From DATBLE01 sp046732255 (GTDB taxonomy: Bacteria; Actinomycetota; Thermoleophilia; Gaiellales; Gaiellaceae): a stretch of DNA of 64,000 nt. The stretch covers positions 28,250-92,249 of the forward strand of contig JBKPMR010000025.1 in assembly GCA_046732255.1 (NCBI GenBank), in the 5' to 3' direction. This document shows positions 1 to 8,953 of this stretch, piece after piece. The notes beneath the pieces are model-generated. The model was not told the DNA's origin and searched no databases. It worked only from the letters and a program-made list of their open reading frames with translations. A program made the position numbers and the translations under genes. Positions within the stretch are counted from its first letter, which is position 1, and every line of letters starts with the position of its first letter.

Positions 1-216
1 TTCGACCGCTACCGCGTCGGCGTCCACCACGTCGCGTTCGAGGCCTCGGCGCGCCACGACGTCGACGAGCGTGCCGACTGGCTGCGCGGGCGGGGCGTCT
101 CGATCGAGAGCGGACCAGAAGAGTACTCGTACATCCCCGGGTACTACGCGGTCTTCTTCTTCGACCCCGACGGGATCAAGCTCGAGATCGTCCACGTGCC
201 CGGCCACGCGGCCTGA
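1..216 (+). CDS. VOC-family (glyoxalase-like) protein, 3' end only
   Basis: The frame is open from base 1 to a TGA at 214, so only the last 71 residues are present. They match the C-terminal half of a vicinal oxygen chelate domain: HHVAFEA supplies a metal-ligand type His strand, and FFFDPDGIKLEIVHVPG is the typical closing strand with its Glu ligand. Such proteins are metal-dependent lyases, isomerases, dioxygenases or drug-binding proteins; the substrate cannot be told from this fragment. The 5' part lies outside the window. Confidence 0.8.
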   Translation, partial: FDRYRVGVHHVAFEASARHDVDERADWLRGRGVSIESGPEEYSYIPGYYAVFFFDPDGIKLEIVHVPGHAA

Positions 217-253
217 GCTGTCCACCGAGCATCCATCCAGGAAAGGAGCGTCG

Positions 254-517
254 ATGTCCACCACCGAAGAGCCCACGCAGAGGTCGTCAGGCGGGGGAGG
301 CGGCTACCGGTTCCAGCCCGTCGCGGGCGCCCGGATGCCCATTCCCGGGAACGCCGAGCTGGCCGTCTTCCTGATCGTCTGGATCATCATCGCGATCATC
401 TGGGCGGCGAGCGACCAGGTCGGGGCGGGTGCCTTCGTCACCGCCACGACCGCCCTGACGTTCGGCTACCTGATCAGCCGCGGGATCGCGAAGGCAAGCA
501 GGGTTCTCGAGCAGTAG
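254..517 (+). CDS. Small two-helix membrane protein, unknown function
   Basis: 87 residues. An ATG at 254 follows the Shine-Dalgarno-like AGGAAAGGAG. The N-terminus is hydrophilic with a Gly run (residues 14-18). Two hydrophobic segments follow: about residues 42-60 (AVFLIVWIIIAIIWAAS) and 63-80. The C-terminus is short and basic. It lies 37 bp behind the VOC gene and may be cotranscribed with it; it ends 25 bp before the convergent purF stop. No family was recognised. Composition and the ribosome-binding site support a real gene; function is unknown. Confidence 0.6.
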   Translation: MSTTEEPTQRSSGGGGGYRFQPVAGARMPIPGNAELAVFLIVWIIIAIIWAASDQVGAGAFVTATTALTFGYLISRGIAKASRVLEQ

Positions 518-542
518 GGACGGGGCGGGCCGGCGCGGGCTC

Positions 543-1994
543 CTACGCCCGGGCCGGCTCGAACCTGAGCTTCGCGAGCCGCCGGCCCGCCGGGATCCGC
601 GTCGGGTACTCGCCGGTCAGGCAGGCCCGGCAGAGAGAGGACGCCGGCCGCGCGGTCGCAGCCTGGAGCCCCTCGAGCGAGATGTAGGCGAGCGACGTGG
701 CGCCGATCGACTCCCGCACCTCCTCGACCGTCCGCGATGACGCGATCAGCTCGTCCTCGTCGGCGAGGTCGATGCCGTAGAAGCACGGGCCGATCACGGG
801 CGGCGACGAGACCCGCACGTGCACCTCGGTCGCGCCGGCGTCGAAGAGCATCGCGACGATCTGACGGGTGGTGTTCCCGCGGACGATCGAGTCGTCGACG
901 ACGACCACCCGCTTGCCGGCCACCTCTGCGAGCGGGTTGAACTTCAGCCGGATCCCCTGCTGGCGCAGCTCCTGATCGGGTTGGATGAACGTCCGGCCCA
1001 CGTAGCGGTTCTTGATCAGGCCCTCGCTGAACGGAATCCCGATCGCCCGCGCGAACCCGATCGCGGCCGGTGTTCCCGAGTCCGGGATCGGCAGGACGAG
1101 ATCGGCCTCGACCGGCGCCTCCGCGGCAAGTCGCTCGCCCATCCGCACGCGTGCGGTGTGGACCTCGACGCCCTCGAGCCGGGTATCGGGCCGGGCGAGG
1201 TAGAAGAACTCGAAGATGCAGAGCGCGCCCTCGGCCGCAGGCACCGCCTGCCTGGACTCGACGCCGCCCTCGTCGACTACGACCAGCTCTCCCGGCGTGA
1301 GCTCGCGCTCGAACTCGGCGCCGACGAGGTCGAGCGCGCACGTCTCCGAGGCGGCGACCCAGCCGCCAGGGCCGCCTAGGGCGGCCCGGTCTTCCGGCCG
1401 GGCGCCGGCGGCTTTGCCGCCGGCGCTTCCAGCCGCCGACAGCCGCCCGAGCGCCAAGGGTCGGAAGCCGTGGGGATCGCGGAAGGCGAGGAGCCTCCCC
1501 TCGGCGAGCGCCGTGACCGAGTACGCGCCCTCGAGCCTGCCCATCGCGTGCGAGACCGCCTCCGCGAGCGGCGCCGGGTCGTTCGCGATCAGCGCTGCGA
1601 TCAGTTCGGTGTCGGAGCTCGACCGGAGCTTCACCCCGTCGGCCGAGAGCTCGTCGCGCAGCTCGCCCGCGTTGACCAGGTTGCCGTTGTGCCCGAGCGC
1701 GATCGTGCGGTGACGCCCGTGGTTGACGATCGGCTGCGCGTTCGACCACTGCGCCGAGCCGGTGGTCGAGTAGCGCGTGTGGCCGATCGCGAGCTGCCCG
1801 CGCAGACCTCGAACGTTCTGCTCGTCGAAGACCTGCGTGACGAGGCCCATATCCCGGAGCACCGTCAGGTGGCCGCGGTCGGAGACCGCGATTCCCGCGG
1901 ACTCCTGGCCGCGGTGCTGGAGCGCGTGCAGGCCGAAGTGCGCGAGCCGGGCGACGTCGCGGGCGGGCGCGCAGACTCCGAGCACGCCGCACAT
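543..1994 (-). CDS. purF: Amidophosphoribosyltransferase (glutamine PRPP amidotransferase)
   Basis: 483 residues. It catalyses the first committed step of purine synthesis: PRPP plus glutamine gives 5-phosphoribosylamine. After removal of Met, the N-terminus is the catalytic Cys of class II glutamine amidotransferases (MCGVLGVC). The glutaminase half has HALQHRGQESAG and GHTRYSTTGS. The phosphoribosyltransferase half carries the PRPP loop VVVVDDSIVRGNTT. The C-terminal CRACLTGEYPT resembles the cysteine region of B. subtilis-type enzymes, which carry an Fe-S cluster. The start ATG shares its A with the TGA of purL, so translation is probably coupled. It is the last gene of the purL-purF pair and converges on the small membrane protein gene. 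Confidence 0.96.
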   Translation of the reverse strand: MCGVLGVCAPARDVARLAHFGLHALQHRGQESAGIAVSDRGHLTVLRDMGLVTQVFDEQNVRGLRGQLAIGHTRYSTTGSAQWSNAQPIVNHGRHRTIALGHNGNLVNAGELRDELSADGVKLRSSSDTELIAALIANDPAPLAEAVSHAMGRLEGAYSVTALAEGRLLAFRDPHGFRPLALGRLSAAGSAGGKAAGARPEDRAALGGPGGWVAASETCALDLVGAEFERELTPGELVVVDEGGVESRQAVPAAEGALCIFEFFYLARPDTRLEGVEVHTARVRMGERLAAEAPVEADLVLPIPDSGTPAAIGFARAIGIPFSEGLIKNRYVGRTFIQPDQELRQQGIRLKFNPLAEVAGKRVVVVDDSIVRGNTTRQIVAMLFDAGATEVHVRVSSPPVIGPCFYGIDLADEDELIASSRTVEEVRESIGATSLAYISLEGLQAATARPASSLCRACLTGEYPTRIPAGRRLAKLRFEPARA

Positions 1995-4081
1995 CAGCCG
2001 CGCCACGCCTTTCCGAGGTCCTCCAGCGCTAGGTCGAAGAGGGAGTCCCCGCCGACGACGCCCACCTCGCGCAACCGGACGCCCTCGAGTCGCGCCACGT
2101 CCGCGGGCGCGCAGGCGATCACCGCCCGGCCGCCGCCCTCGCCGAACCAGGCGAGCACGTCCTCGGGCAGCTCGACCTCCGCCCCGACACCGCTCCAGAG
2201 CGCCGCCTGCGAGAGCGCGACCGCCGGTCCCCCGGCGGACACGTCGTGCGCGAGCGAGAGGACCGGTGCCGACCGCCAGAGGAACTCGATCAGCGCACGT
2301 TCGGCCCCGAGATCGAGGTGCGGCCGGGCGCCGCCGAGCTCGCCGTAGAGCGCCTGGTACTCCGACCAGGCCAGCGTCGCGGAGAGCTTGGGTGCCGAGG
2401 CGATCAGCACGACGTCTCCCTCGCGCCAGCGGCCCGGGACGATCCTCACGTCGGGCACCAGCCCGACGCAGCCGACGACCGGCGCCGGCAGGATCGCCCG
2501 GCCGTCGGTCTCGTTGTAGAGCGACACGTTCCCCGAGACGACCGGGATCCGCAAGGCCTCGGCCGCGCGCGCCATCCCCTCGATCGCCTCCTTCAGCTCC
2601 CAGGCGATCTCCGGCTTCTCCGGGTTCCCGAAGTTGAGGCAGTCGGTCAGGCCGATCGGCTCTCCGCCGGCACACGCGACGTTCCGGGCCGCCTGCAGCA
2701 CCGCCAGCGCCCCGGCCGTCCGGGGCGCAGTGCGGGCGCCGCGACCCGGTCCGTCGAGCGACAGCGCCAGCCCTCGCAGCGACGGCCGGAGCCGGAGGAT
2801 CGCGGCGTCCAGCCCCGGCCGGCGCACCGTGCGCGAGCCGACCAGGTGGTCGTAGCGCTCGTAGATCCATGCCCGTGAGCGGATGTTGGGGGAGGCGAGC
2901 AGCTCGAGCAGCGCTGCCTCGAAGTAGGGGCCGACCGGTGTGGACGGCTCCGATTCGGCGGGCCGCGGCGCCTGCTCGACCTCGTACCGCGGTGCGTCGT
3001 CGGTGAGGAACCGCGCCGGGATCGTGCCGACCGGATCTTCGTCGTGGAACGCGCGCAGTTCACCCGTGTCCGTCACCTCGCCGATCGGGGTGCAGTCCAG
3101 CTCCCAGCGGGCGCAGACCTCCTCGACCGCCTCGAGGAAGCCCGGGCGCACCACCGCGACCATCCGCTCCTGGCTCTCCGAGATCATGATCTCCCAGGGC
3201 TCGAGCTCCTCCCGGAGCGGCACGCGGTCGAGGTGGACGTCGACGCCGGCGCCGTCCTGGGCCATCTCGGCCAGCGCCGACGCGAGGCCGGCGGCGCCGC
3301 AGTCCTGGAGCGACTCGACCAGACCACGCTCGACCAACTCGACCGACACCTCGATCAGCTTCTTCCCGGTGAACGGGTCGCCGATCTGGACCGAGGGGCG
3401 CTTCTCGGCCGCCCCCTCGCCGAGCTCCTGGCTGGCGAGGACGCTCGCGCCGCCGATCCCGTCGCGGCCGGTGGTCGAGCCGTAGAGGACGAGCAGGTGT
3501 CCGGGGGTGGTCGCCTTTGCGCGCGTGACCCGGTCGGCCGGCAGCAGGCCGACGCACATCGCGTTGACGAGGCAGTTGTCGGCGTAGCTCTCGTCGAAGA
3601 ACGTCTCGCCGCCGACCGTAGGGACGCCGACGCAGTTCCCGTATCCGCCGATCCCCGCCACGGCGCGGTCGAACGCGAACCCGGGCTCGCCGAAGCGCAG
3701 GCCGTCGAGCAGCGCTACCGGCCGTGCGCCCATCGCAACGATGTCCCGGAGGATCCCGCCGACGCCGGTGGCCGCTCCCTGATACGGCTCGACTGCGGAC
3801 GGGTGGTTGTGGCTCTCGACCTTGAAGGCGACCGCCTCGCCGTCGCCGAGGTCGAGCACGCCGGCGTTCTCGCCCGGGCCTTGGAGCACGCGCGGGCCTT
3901 CGGTCGGGAAGCGGCGGAGCAGCAGGGCCGAGTGCTTGTACGCGCAGTGCTCGGACCAGAGCAGCGAGAAGACCGCCAGCTCGAAGTGGTTCGGGTCGCG
4001 CTCCAGCAGCTCACGGATACGGTCGAGCTCCCCGTCCGTGAGGCCGAGTGAACGGTGGAGAGGTTCCGCGACCTGGCTCAG
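1994..4081 (-). CDS. purL: Phosphoribosylformylglycinamidine synthase, PurL subunit
   Basis: About 695 residues. This is the ATP-dependent subunit of FGAM synthase, working with PurS and PurQ (encoded at 20.4-21.4 kb). Conserved stretches include FSLLWSEHCAYKHS near the N-terminus, VAFKVESHNHPSAVEPYQGA, GATGVGGILRDI-like residues and SGNVSLYNET in the second half. Reading upstream of the conserved LTDGELDRIRELL, no ATG, GTG or TTG occurs in frame for hundreds of bases. The only plausible initiator is a CTG at 4081-4079 (CTG AGC CAG GTC GCG GAA), without a clear ribosome-binding site. The start may be non-canonical, or may have been damaged when purL was separated from purQ. A divergent LuxR gene starts just upstream. 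The function is certain; the start is not. Confidence 0.92.
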   Translation of the reverse strand: MSQVAEPLHRSLGLTDGELDRIRELLERDPNHFELAVFSLLWSEHCAYKHSALLLRRFPTEGPRVLQGPGENAGVLDLGDGEAVAFKVESHNHPSAVEPYQGAATGVGGILRDIVAMGARPVALLDGLRFGEPGFAFDRAVAGIGGYGNCVGVPTVGGETFFDESYADNCLVNAMCVGLLPADRVTRAKATTPGHLLVLYGSTTGRDGIGGASVLASQELGEGAAEKRPSVQIGDPFTGKKLIEVSVELVERGLVESLQDCGAAGLASALAEMAQDGAGVDVHLDRVPLREELEPWEIMISESQERMVAVVRPGFLEAVEEVCARWELDCTPIGEVTDTGELRAFHDEDPVGTIPARFLTDDAPRYEVEQAPRPAESEPSTPVGPYFEAALLELLASPNIRSRAWIYERYDHLVGSRTVRRPGLDAAILRLRPSLRGLALSLDGPGRGARTAPRTAGALAVLQAARNVACAGGEPIGLTDCLNFGNPEKPEIAWELKEAIEGMARAAEALRIPVVSGNVSLYNETDGRAILPAPVVGCVGLVPDVRIVPGRWREGDVVLIASAPKLSATLAWSEYQALYGELGGARPHLDLGAERALIEFLWRSAPVLSLAHDVSAGGPAVALSQAALWSGVGAEVELPEDVLAWFGEGGGRAVIACAPADVARLEGVRLREVGVVGGDSLFDLALEDLGKAWRG

Positions 4082-4123
4082 GAAACCATCGTAACCGGGA
4101 AGCCCGACGACTACGCTCCTCGC

Positions 4124-6841
4124 GTGGGACCGATCGTCGGGCGCGAGTCCGAGCTCGCGGTGGTGGAGGAGTACCTCGCCTGCGAGCCGACGGGCCGGAC
4201 GCTCGCCATCGTCGGCGAGCCCGGGATCGGCAAGACGACGGTGTGGAGCGAGGCGGTCGCCCGCGCCCGAGCTCGCGAGGCCGTCGTCCTCGTCGCGCGC
4301 CCGTCCGAATCGGAGGCGAAGCTGGCGTTCGCCGGGCTCGCCGACCTGCTGGCGAGAGTCCAGGAGGCTCCGCTCGCCGCGCTTCCGGGACCCCAGCGCG
4401 ACGCGCTCGAGGTCGCGCTCCTGCGCGTGCCGGCCCGCCGGCCGCCCGAGCGGCGACTGGTCGGAACGGCCCTCCTCTCGCTGCTCCGCGGGCTCGCCAC
4501 GACGCAAGGCGGAGTCGCGCTGGCCGTCGACGACCTGCAGTGGCTCGATGCGCCCTCGTCGGCTGCGATCGGGTTCGCGTTGCGCCGCCTCGGATCGGAG
4601 CCCGTTCGAGCGCTGCTGGCGGTGCGCTCCGAGTCGGCCGGACGCTCGCTCGTCGCGGAGCTCCAGCACGACGAGCGGCTCGTTCGGCTCGAGCTCGGGC
4701 CGCTCTCCGTCGCCGCCCTGCATCGGATCCTCTCGCACGAGCTCGGGCGGACGTTCCCGCGACCGACGCTGGTCCGGATCGAACAGCTCTCGGACGGGAA
4801 CGCCCTGTACGCGCTCGAGATCGCGCGTCGCCTGGAGCGAGAGGACGGCCATGATCCTGCCCAGCTGCCGGTGCCCGAGAGCCTCCAGGCGCTCGTCGCC
4901 GCCCGCGTGCGCGCGCTCCCGGCAGAGACGCGGGCGGCGCTGCTGCGCGCGGCCGCCCTCGCCCGCCCGGATCTGTGCCTTGTCGAGGCTGCGTCGCTCG
5001 CCCCGGCCGAGGAGGCGGGCCTCGTCCGCATCGGAGCCGGCGACCAGGTCGAGTTCGCTCACCCACTCTTCGCCTCGGCCGTCTACTCGTCGACGCCGCT
5101 CGCGCGTCGCCGTGAGGCGCACAGGGAGCTCGCGGCCGCGGTCGCCGACCCGGAGGAGATCGTCCGCCACCTCGCGCTCGCCTGCGACGGCCCGGACGCG
5201 GAGGTGGCCGGGGCGCTCCGGGGCGCGGCGCAGCGCGCGCGCACGCGCGGTGCACCCGAGACGGCGGCGGAGCTGGCTCAGCTCGCGATTCGCCTGCTGC
5301 CCGAGGGCGACGCTTCCCGCGACGAGCTACGGCTCGAGCTGGGCGGCTTTCTCTCCCTCGCCGGCGACTTCCAGCGTGCGAGACGCCTGCTGGAGGAGCT
5401 CAGAGCCGACCTCGAGCCCGGCGACCTCCTCGCTCGGGCGGCGCTGACGCTGGCCGAGATCGACTACTGGCGGAGGGGTGAGTCGGCTGCGCTGGCTCTG
5501 GGCGAAGAGGCGCTGGCGGTCGCGCGCGACCCGCTGGTGCGGGCCCGCTGCCAGGTCGCGATCGCGATGGATGCGGGCACGGTCGACCTCCCGAAGGCCG
5601 CGGACGCGGCCCGCGCGGCGCTGGAGCTGCTGGACTCCCGTTCCGACGCCGAGCCGGACCTCGTCTCGGCTGCTCTGGGCGCACGGGTTCGGGCCGGCCT
5701 CTTCCTCGGGGAGGGCTTCGACGTCGAGGCGGCCGAGCGAGCGGTCGCGCTCGAAGGCGACACAGCGGTCGGGGCGGTGGACACGCGCGCGGTGTTCAAG
5801 CTCGGCCAGTGGCTGCGGTACGTCGACGACCTCGACGGCGCCCGGGCGAGGCTCGCCGAGGCCGAGCGCGCGGCGGTCGACGAGGGCGACGAGTCGTCGC
5901 TCGCCAACATCCTGCTCAACCGCGTCGCGCTCGAGACGTGGGCGGGTCGCTGGAGCGAGGCGGCGGAGCTCACCGGCCGGATGAACGATGCGTTCGAGCA
6001 GCTCGGGACGGACCCGAGCGGCATCGGCCCGTGGCTCGTGTTCGTCGACGCGCACGCGGGAAGGCTCGAGCCCGTGCAGGCGGTCGCGGCGCAGGGTCGG
6101 CCCCGCGAGCCGATCGTCGCCGCCATCCTCGACCGCTGCGTCGGCCTCGCCGCGCTCGCCGCCGGCGACCACGAGGCCGCCGACCGTGGCCTCTCGGCTG
6201 CACTGGCAGAGCTCGACCGGGTGGGCTTCCGCGAGCCGGCGATCTGGCGCGTGGACGGCGACGCGATCGAGGCGGCGGTCGGCGTCGGCGACCTGGAGCG
6301 CGCGGAGGCGCTCGTTTCCCGCTTCGAGGAGCGCGCCGGGCGGTCGCGAATCCCGTGGAGCCTCGCCGTCTCGGCCCGCTGCCGCGGCCTGGTGCTCGCG
6401 TCCCGCGGCGAGCTCGAGGACGCCGCGGACGCGCTCGTCCGCGCGCTGGCCGACCACGAGCGCTGCCCCGTGCCGTTCGAGCGCGCCCGAACGCTGCTCT
6501 TGCACGGGCAGGTCCTCCGGCGGCTGAAACGGAAGCGCGAGGCGCGCGCCGCGTTGGAGGAGGCGGGTGCGAGCTTCCGGGGCCTGGGCGCAGAGGCATG
6601 GGAGCGGAGGGCTGCGGACGAGCTGGCGCGGGTCGCGGTTCGCCGGGCGCCGGAGGAGCTCAGCGCGACTGAGCTTCGGATCGCTCGTCTCGCCGCCTCT
6701 GGGGCGACCAACCAGGAGATCGCAGCGCGGGTCTTCCTGACTCGGAAGGCAGTGGAGGCGAATCTCGCCCGTGCCTACCGCAAGCTCGGGATCCGCTCGC
6801 GCGCCCAGCTCGCCCGGGCGCTGGACGCGCGAGACGGCTAG
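4124..6841 (+). CDS. Large ATP-binding LuxR-family transcriptional regulator (LAL/MalT type)
   Basis: About 905 residues from GTG 4124; a GTG at 4055 would add 23 residues but overlap the purL start. The N-terminal AAA/STAND ATPase domain begins VGPIVGRESEL and has Walker A GEPGIGKTT (residues 31-39) and Walker B LAVDDLQWLD (about 132-141). A long helical, TPR-like middle (about 330-830) probably senses a ligand or partner. The last 58 residues are a LuxR/GerE helix-turn-helix (LSATELRIARLAASGATNQEIA). Large actinobacterial regulators of this class usually activate neighbouring genes, but here purL diverges and a secreted-protein patch converges, so the target is unclear. Confidence 0.88.
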   Translation: MGPIVGRESELAVVEEYLACEPTGRTLAIVGEPGIGKTTVWSEAVARARAREAVVLVARPSESEAKLAFAGLADLLARVQEAPLAALPGPQRDALEVALLRVPARRPPERRLVGTALLSLLRGLATTQGGVALAVDDLQWLDAPSSAAIGFALRRLGSEPVRALLAVRSESAGRSLVAELQHDERLVRLELGPLSVAALHRILSHELGRTFPRPTLVRIEQLSDGNALYALEIARRLEREDGHDPAQLPVPESLQALVAARVRALPAETRAALLRAAALARPDLCLVEAASLAPAEEAGLVRIGAGDQVEFAHPLFASAVYSSTPLARRREAHRELAAAVADPEEIVRHLALACDGPDAEVAGALRGAAQRARTRGAPETAAELAQLAIRLLPEGDASRDELRLELGGFLSLAGDFQRARRLLEELRADLEPGDLLARAALTLAEIDYWRRGESAALALGEEALAVARDPLVRARCQVAIAMDAGTVDLPKAADAARAALELLDSRSDAEPDLVSAALGARVRAGLFLGEGFDVEAAERAVALEGDTAVGAVDTRAVFKLGQWLRYVDDLDGARARLAEAERAAVDEGDESSLANILLNRVALETWAGRWSEAAELTGRMNDAFEQLGTDPSGIGPWLVFVDAHAGRLEPVQAVAAQGRPREPIVAAILDRCVGLAALAAGDHEAADRGLSAALAELDRVGFREPAIWRVDGDAIEAAVGVGDLERAEALVSRFEERAGRSRIPWSLAVSARCRGLVLASRGELEDAADALVRALADHERCPVPFERARTLLLHGQVLRRLKRKREARAALEEAGASFRGLGAEAWERRAADELARVAVRRAPEELSATELRIARLAASGATNQEIAARVFLTRKAVEANLARAYRKLGIRSRAQLARALDARDG

Positions 6842-6857
6842 CCGGGAAAGCCCCGCC

Positions 6858-7166
6858 TCAGCACAGGGACGCGGGCCAGCAGTCGAGTGGATCGTCGTTG
6901 GCGCGGGCGGCGTTGGCGCCCAGCGGGCCGGTCGTGTATCCGCTCGCGGCGATCCCGAGGCCGCTGCGACGGTGATCCCGGAAGGCGGCGACCACCACCC
7001 CGGAGCCGGCGCAGAACAGATTCTGGGTGAGGACTGCGTTCGTGGTCACGATCTGCCCGCAGGCGGTGATCGGGGTCGAGGAGCTGCCGGAGCCCGAGCC
7101 GGCCCCGAGCAACGCGATCACCGCCGCTGCGGCGAGCGCCGTCGATGCCCGCGCACGAGTGTTCAT
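6858..7166 (-). CDS. Short secreted protein related to the N-terminus of the adjacent beta-helix gene
   Basis: 102 residues with a good signal peptide (MNTRARASTALAAAAVIALLG) followed by ACGQIVTTNAVLTQNLFC. That pattern, Cys-Gly-x-x-(I/V)-T-x4-LT-x2-L-x-Cys, is repeated in the neighbouring broken beta-helix protein (CGDTITQSVKLTADLHC). The rest (about residues 56-102) lacks the repeating beta-helix pattern and ends in DCWPASLC. I read it as a truncated or degraded paralogue of a secreted right-handed beta-helix protein; a genuine small Cys-containing secreted protein is possible. It converges with the LuxR gene, leaving 16 bp. Confidence 0.5.
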   Translation of the reverse strand: MNTRARASTALAAAAVIALLGAGSGSGSSSTPITACGQIVTTNAVLTQNLFCAGSGVVVAAFRDHRRSGLGIAASGYTTGPLGANAARANDDPLDCWPASLC

Positions 7167-7179
7167 GGCTCTCTCCTTC

Positions 7180-8216
7180 TCACTTGCACCGGAGGCCGCC
7201 GATGTTGCAGTCGGTGTGTCCGTTGTCGGTGCCGTGGTTGCCGCCGAGATCGGTGTCGTCGACGGAGCCGATGATCCGGTCCAGGGCGTTGAGATCGGCG
7301 GTGTTCTTCGCGAGCCTGCTGCTCGGGTCGGTGTTCTCGACGTCGATCCCGCTGCTCCGGTTGCCGCTCGAGGTGTTGGCGCTGATCAGGCTGCCGAGGC
7401 TGTCGGTGCCGATCTCGATCCCGTCCGCCGCGCTCGCCCAGACGGTGTTCTTCGTCAGCGTCGTGCCGTCGGAGGTGGTCTGGACGAGGATCCCGACGCC
7501 GCCGCTGCCGGTCACGGTGTTGCCGCTGATCGTGCCGCCCTGGGTGTCGTAGAGGCGGATGCCGTTGTCGCCCCGTGGACACGGTTCTTGGTCACCTGGT
7601 TGCCGCCGCCGTATTGGACGTGGATGCCGTCCTTGGCGCTCGACGAGACGGTGTTGCCGGAGACGCTGTTGCCGGAGCCCCAGACGACGACGCCGATCCC
7701 GACGGCGTTGGCGGAGGCGGAGACGGTGCTGCTCGTCAGTGAGCTTCCGTCCGTCTGGAGGTAGACGCCCTCGTGGCCGTAGGCGACGACGGTCGCCTTC
7801 GAGACCGTGGTGAAGGGCGAGGAGTCAACGTCGATCGCGAGGCTGGGGTTGTTGCGCGCGACGATGCCGCTGACCCGCGCTCTGGGCAGCCGTGTGGAGA
7901 TACACCGCGATTGCGAACCCGTCGATCGTGCCTTTCTTGATCGTCTCGTACGGATAGCCGTTGTCCGCGACGCCGTTGTAAGGGCTCGCCCCGAAGATCG
8001 TGTGGCCGCCGAGGTCGACGGTCACGTGGTTGGCGCCGATGTCCAGCCCGTCGGTCGTCGAGCAGTGGAGGTCGGCTGTCAGCTTCACGCTCTGGGTGAT
8101 CGTGTCGCCGCAGGAGACCGACTGCGTCAACGACGGGCTGCCCTCGGCACCGAGCGTCAGGACGAGCGCCGCGAGAGCTGCGACCGCAGAGACGAGCTTC
8201 CGCGCCGAACGGTCAC
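7180..8216 (-). pseudogene. Secreted right-handed parallel beta-helix protein, frameshifted
   Basis: Three frames must be joined to recover one protein. A 5' part (about 8130-7890) reads CGDTITQSVKLTADLHC and VTVDLGGHTIFG. A middle part (about 7888-7585) in another frame reads NTVSSSAKDGIHVQYGGGNQV. A 3' part (7583-7180) in a third frame reads DNGIRLYDTQGGTISGNTVT and ends CNIGGLRCK. The joins fall near 7888 and 7583. The signal-peptide-like stretch KLVSAVAALAALVLTLG is out of frame with the only nearby start, a GTG at 8216 that overlaps the upstream TGA, implying a third shift near 8200. Repeated (G/N)-x-I/V-x-(G/N)-N rungs are typical of beta-helix (PbH1) proteins such as polysaccharide lyases or adhesins. 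It is either decayed or sits in a stretch with sequencing errors. Confidence 0.7.
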
Positions 8217-8866
8217 GAGATGACCTTCTTGACGGCTATCGCCGCCAGCTGGTTCAGGTGCTTGACCACCGGCTTGTTGGGCGCTTCCTCGACGAGGAGG
8301 CAGACGGCCGAGAGCGCGCTGTCGTTCCACCAGCAGCCGACCGCCGCGACGAGCCCCTTCGCCGGTCCGCTCCCCACGGTGACGACGATGCCGGTGGCCT
8401 GGTAGCCGAAGTGCAAGGGATTCACGTGCTTCGAAGGCCAGCCCAACCTGTTCGTGAACAGCCCGGGCAACGTGATCCCCTTGATGTCGAATTCGCCGGT
8501 CAGCTTGTCGAAGTTGTCCGGCCACTTGTCGGCGAGGGGACTTCCCTCGTTCGGAGTCCACGCCTCGATGCCGAATGCGGCGCCGTTGCCCGCCTTCGCG
8601 GTCTTGAACGCCGCCTGGAGGTTCGTGGGCGTCGGCCCGCTCCACGCGACCCCGTTGCACAGGTACCTGTCTGCGCCGCCGTCCCCAGCGTCGACCGTGT
8701 TGCGGGCCTGGATGGACTGGGGCAGGCCGAGAATGGCGTGCAGCTGCCCTCCGGAGATCGGTGGGCACGAGACGCCTGCGGCACGTGAGGCGACGGCGGT
8801 CGCGCTCGCGCCCAGCGTGGCAGCGGCGGCGATCAGCAACAGGATGGCGAGCTTGCGAATGGGCAC
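8213..8866 (-). CDS. Secreted protein of unknown function
   Basis: 217 residues. A signal peptide (MPIRKLAILLLIAAAATLGA with cleavage near ASATAVA) is followed by a globular domain containing four Cys (for example in SCPPISGG, YLCNGV and VGCWWND), consistent with extracytoplasmic disulfides. No catalytic motif or family was recognised. The ATG at 8866 follows a purine-rich GGAGG. The stop TGA overlaps a GTG for the beta-helix gene below, so the secreted genes here look like one operon. It probably acts outside the membrane; nothing more can be said. Confidence 0.65.
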   Translation of the reverse strand: MPIRKLAILLLIAAAATLGASATAVASRAAGVSCPPISGGQLHAILGLPQSIQARNTVDAGDGGADRYLCNGVAWSGPTPTNLQAAFKTAKAGNGAAFGIEAWTPNEGSPLADKWPDNFDKLTGEFDIKGITLPGLFTNRLGWPSKHVNPLHFGYQATGIVVTVGSGPAKGLVAAVGCWWNDSALSAVCLLVEEAPNKPVVKHLNQLAAIAVKKVIS

Positions 8867-8953
8867 GGTGAGGCCTCCTTCAGAGGGACGGTCAACGGAC
8901 CGTGGTCACGGACGTGGCGGTGGTGTCTTGCTGGTCGGGATCGAGGGCGTTTC

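Noticed and set aside
4082..5170. Extension of purL upstream by about 360 codons in the same frame
   Set aside because: The sequence is the reverse complement of the LuxR regulator's ATPase domain and has shadow-like Arg/Ala-rich composition.
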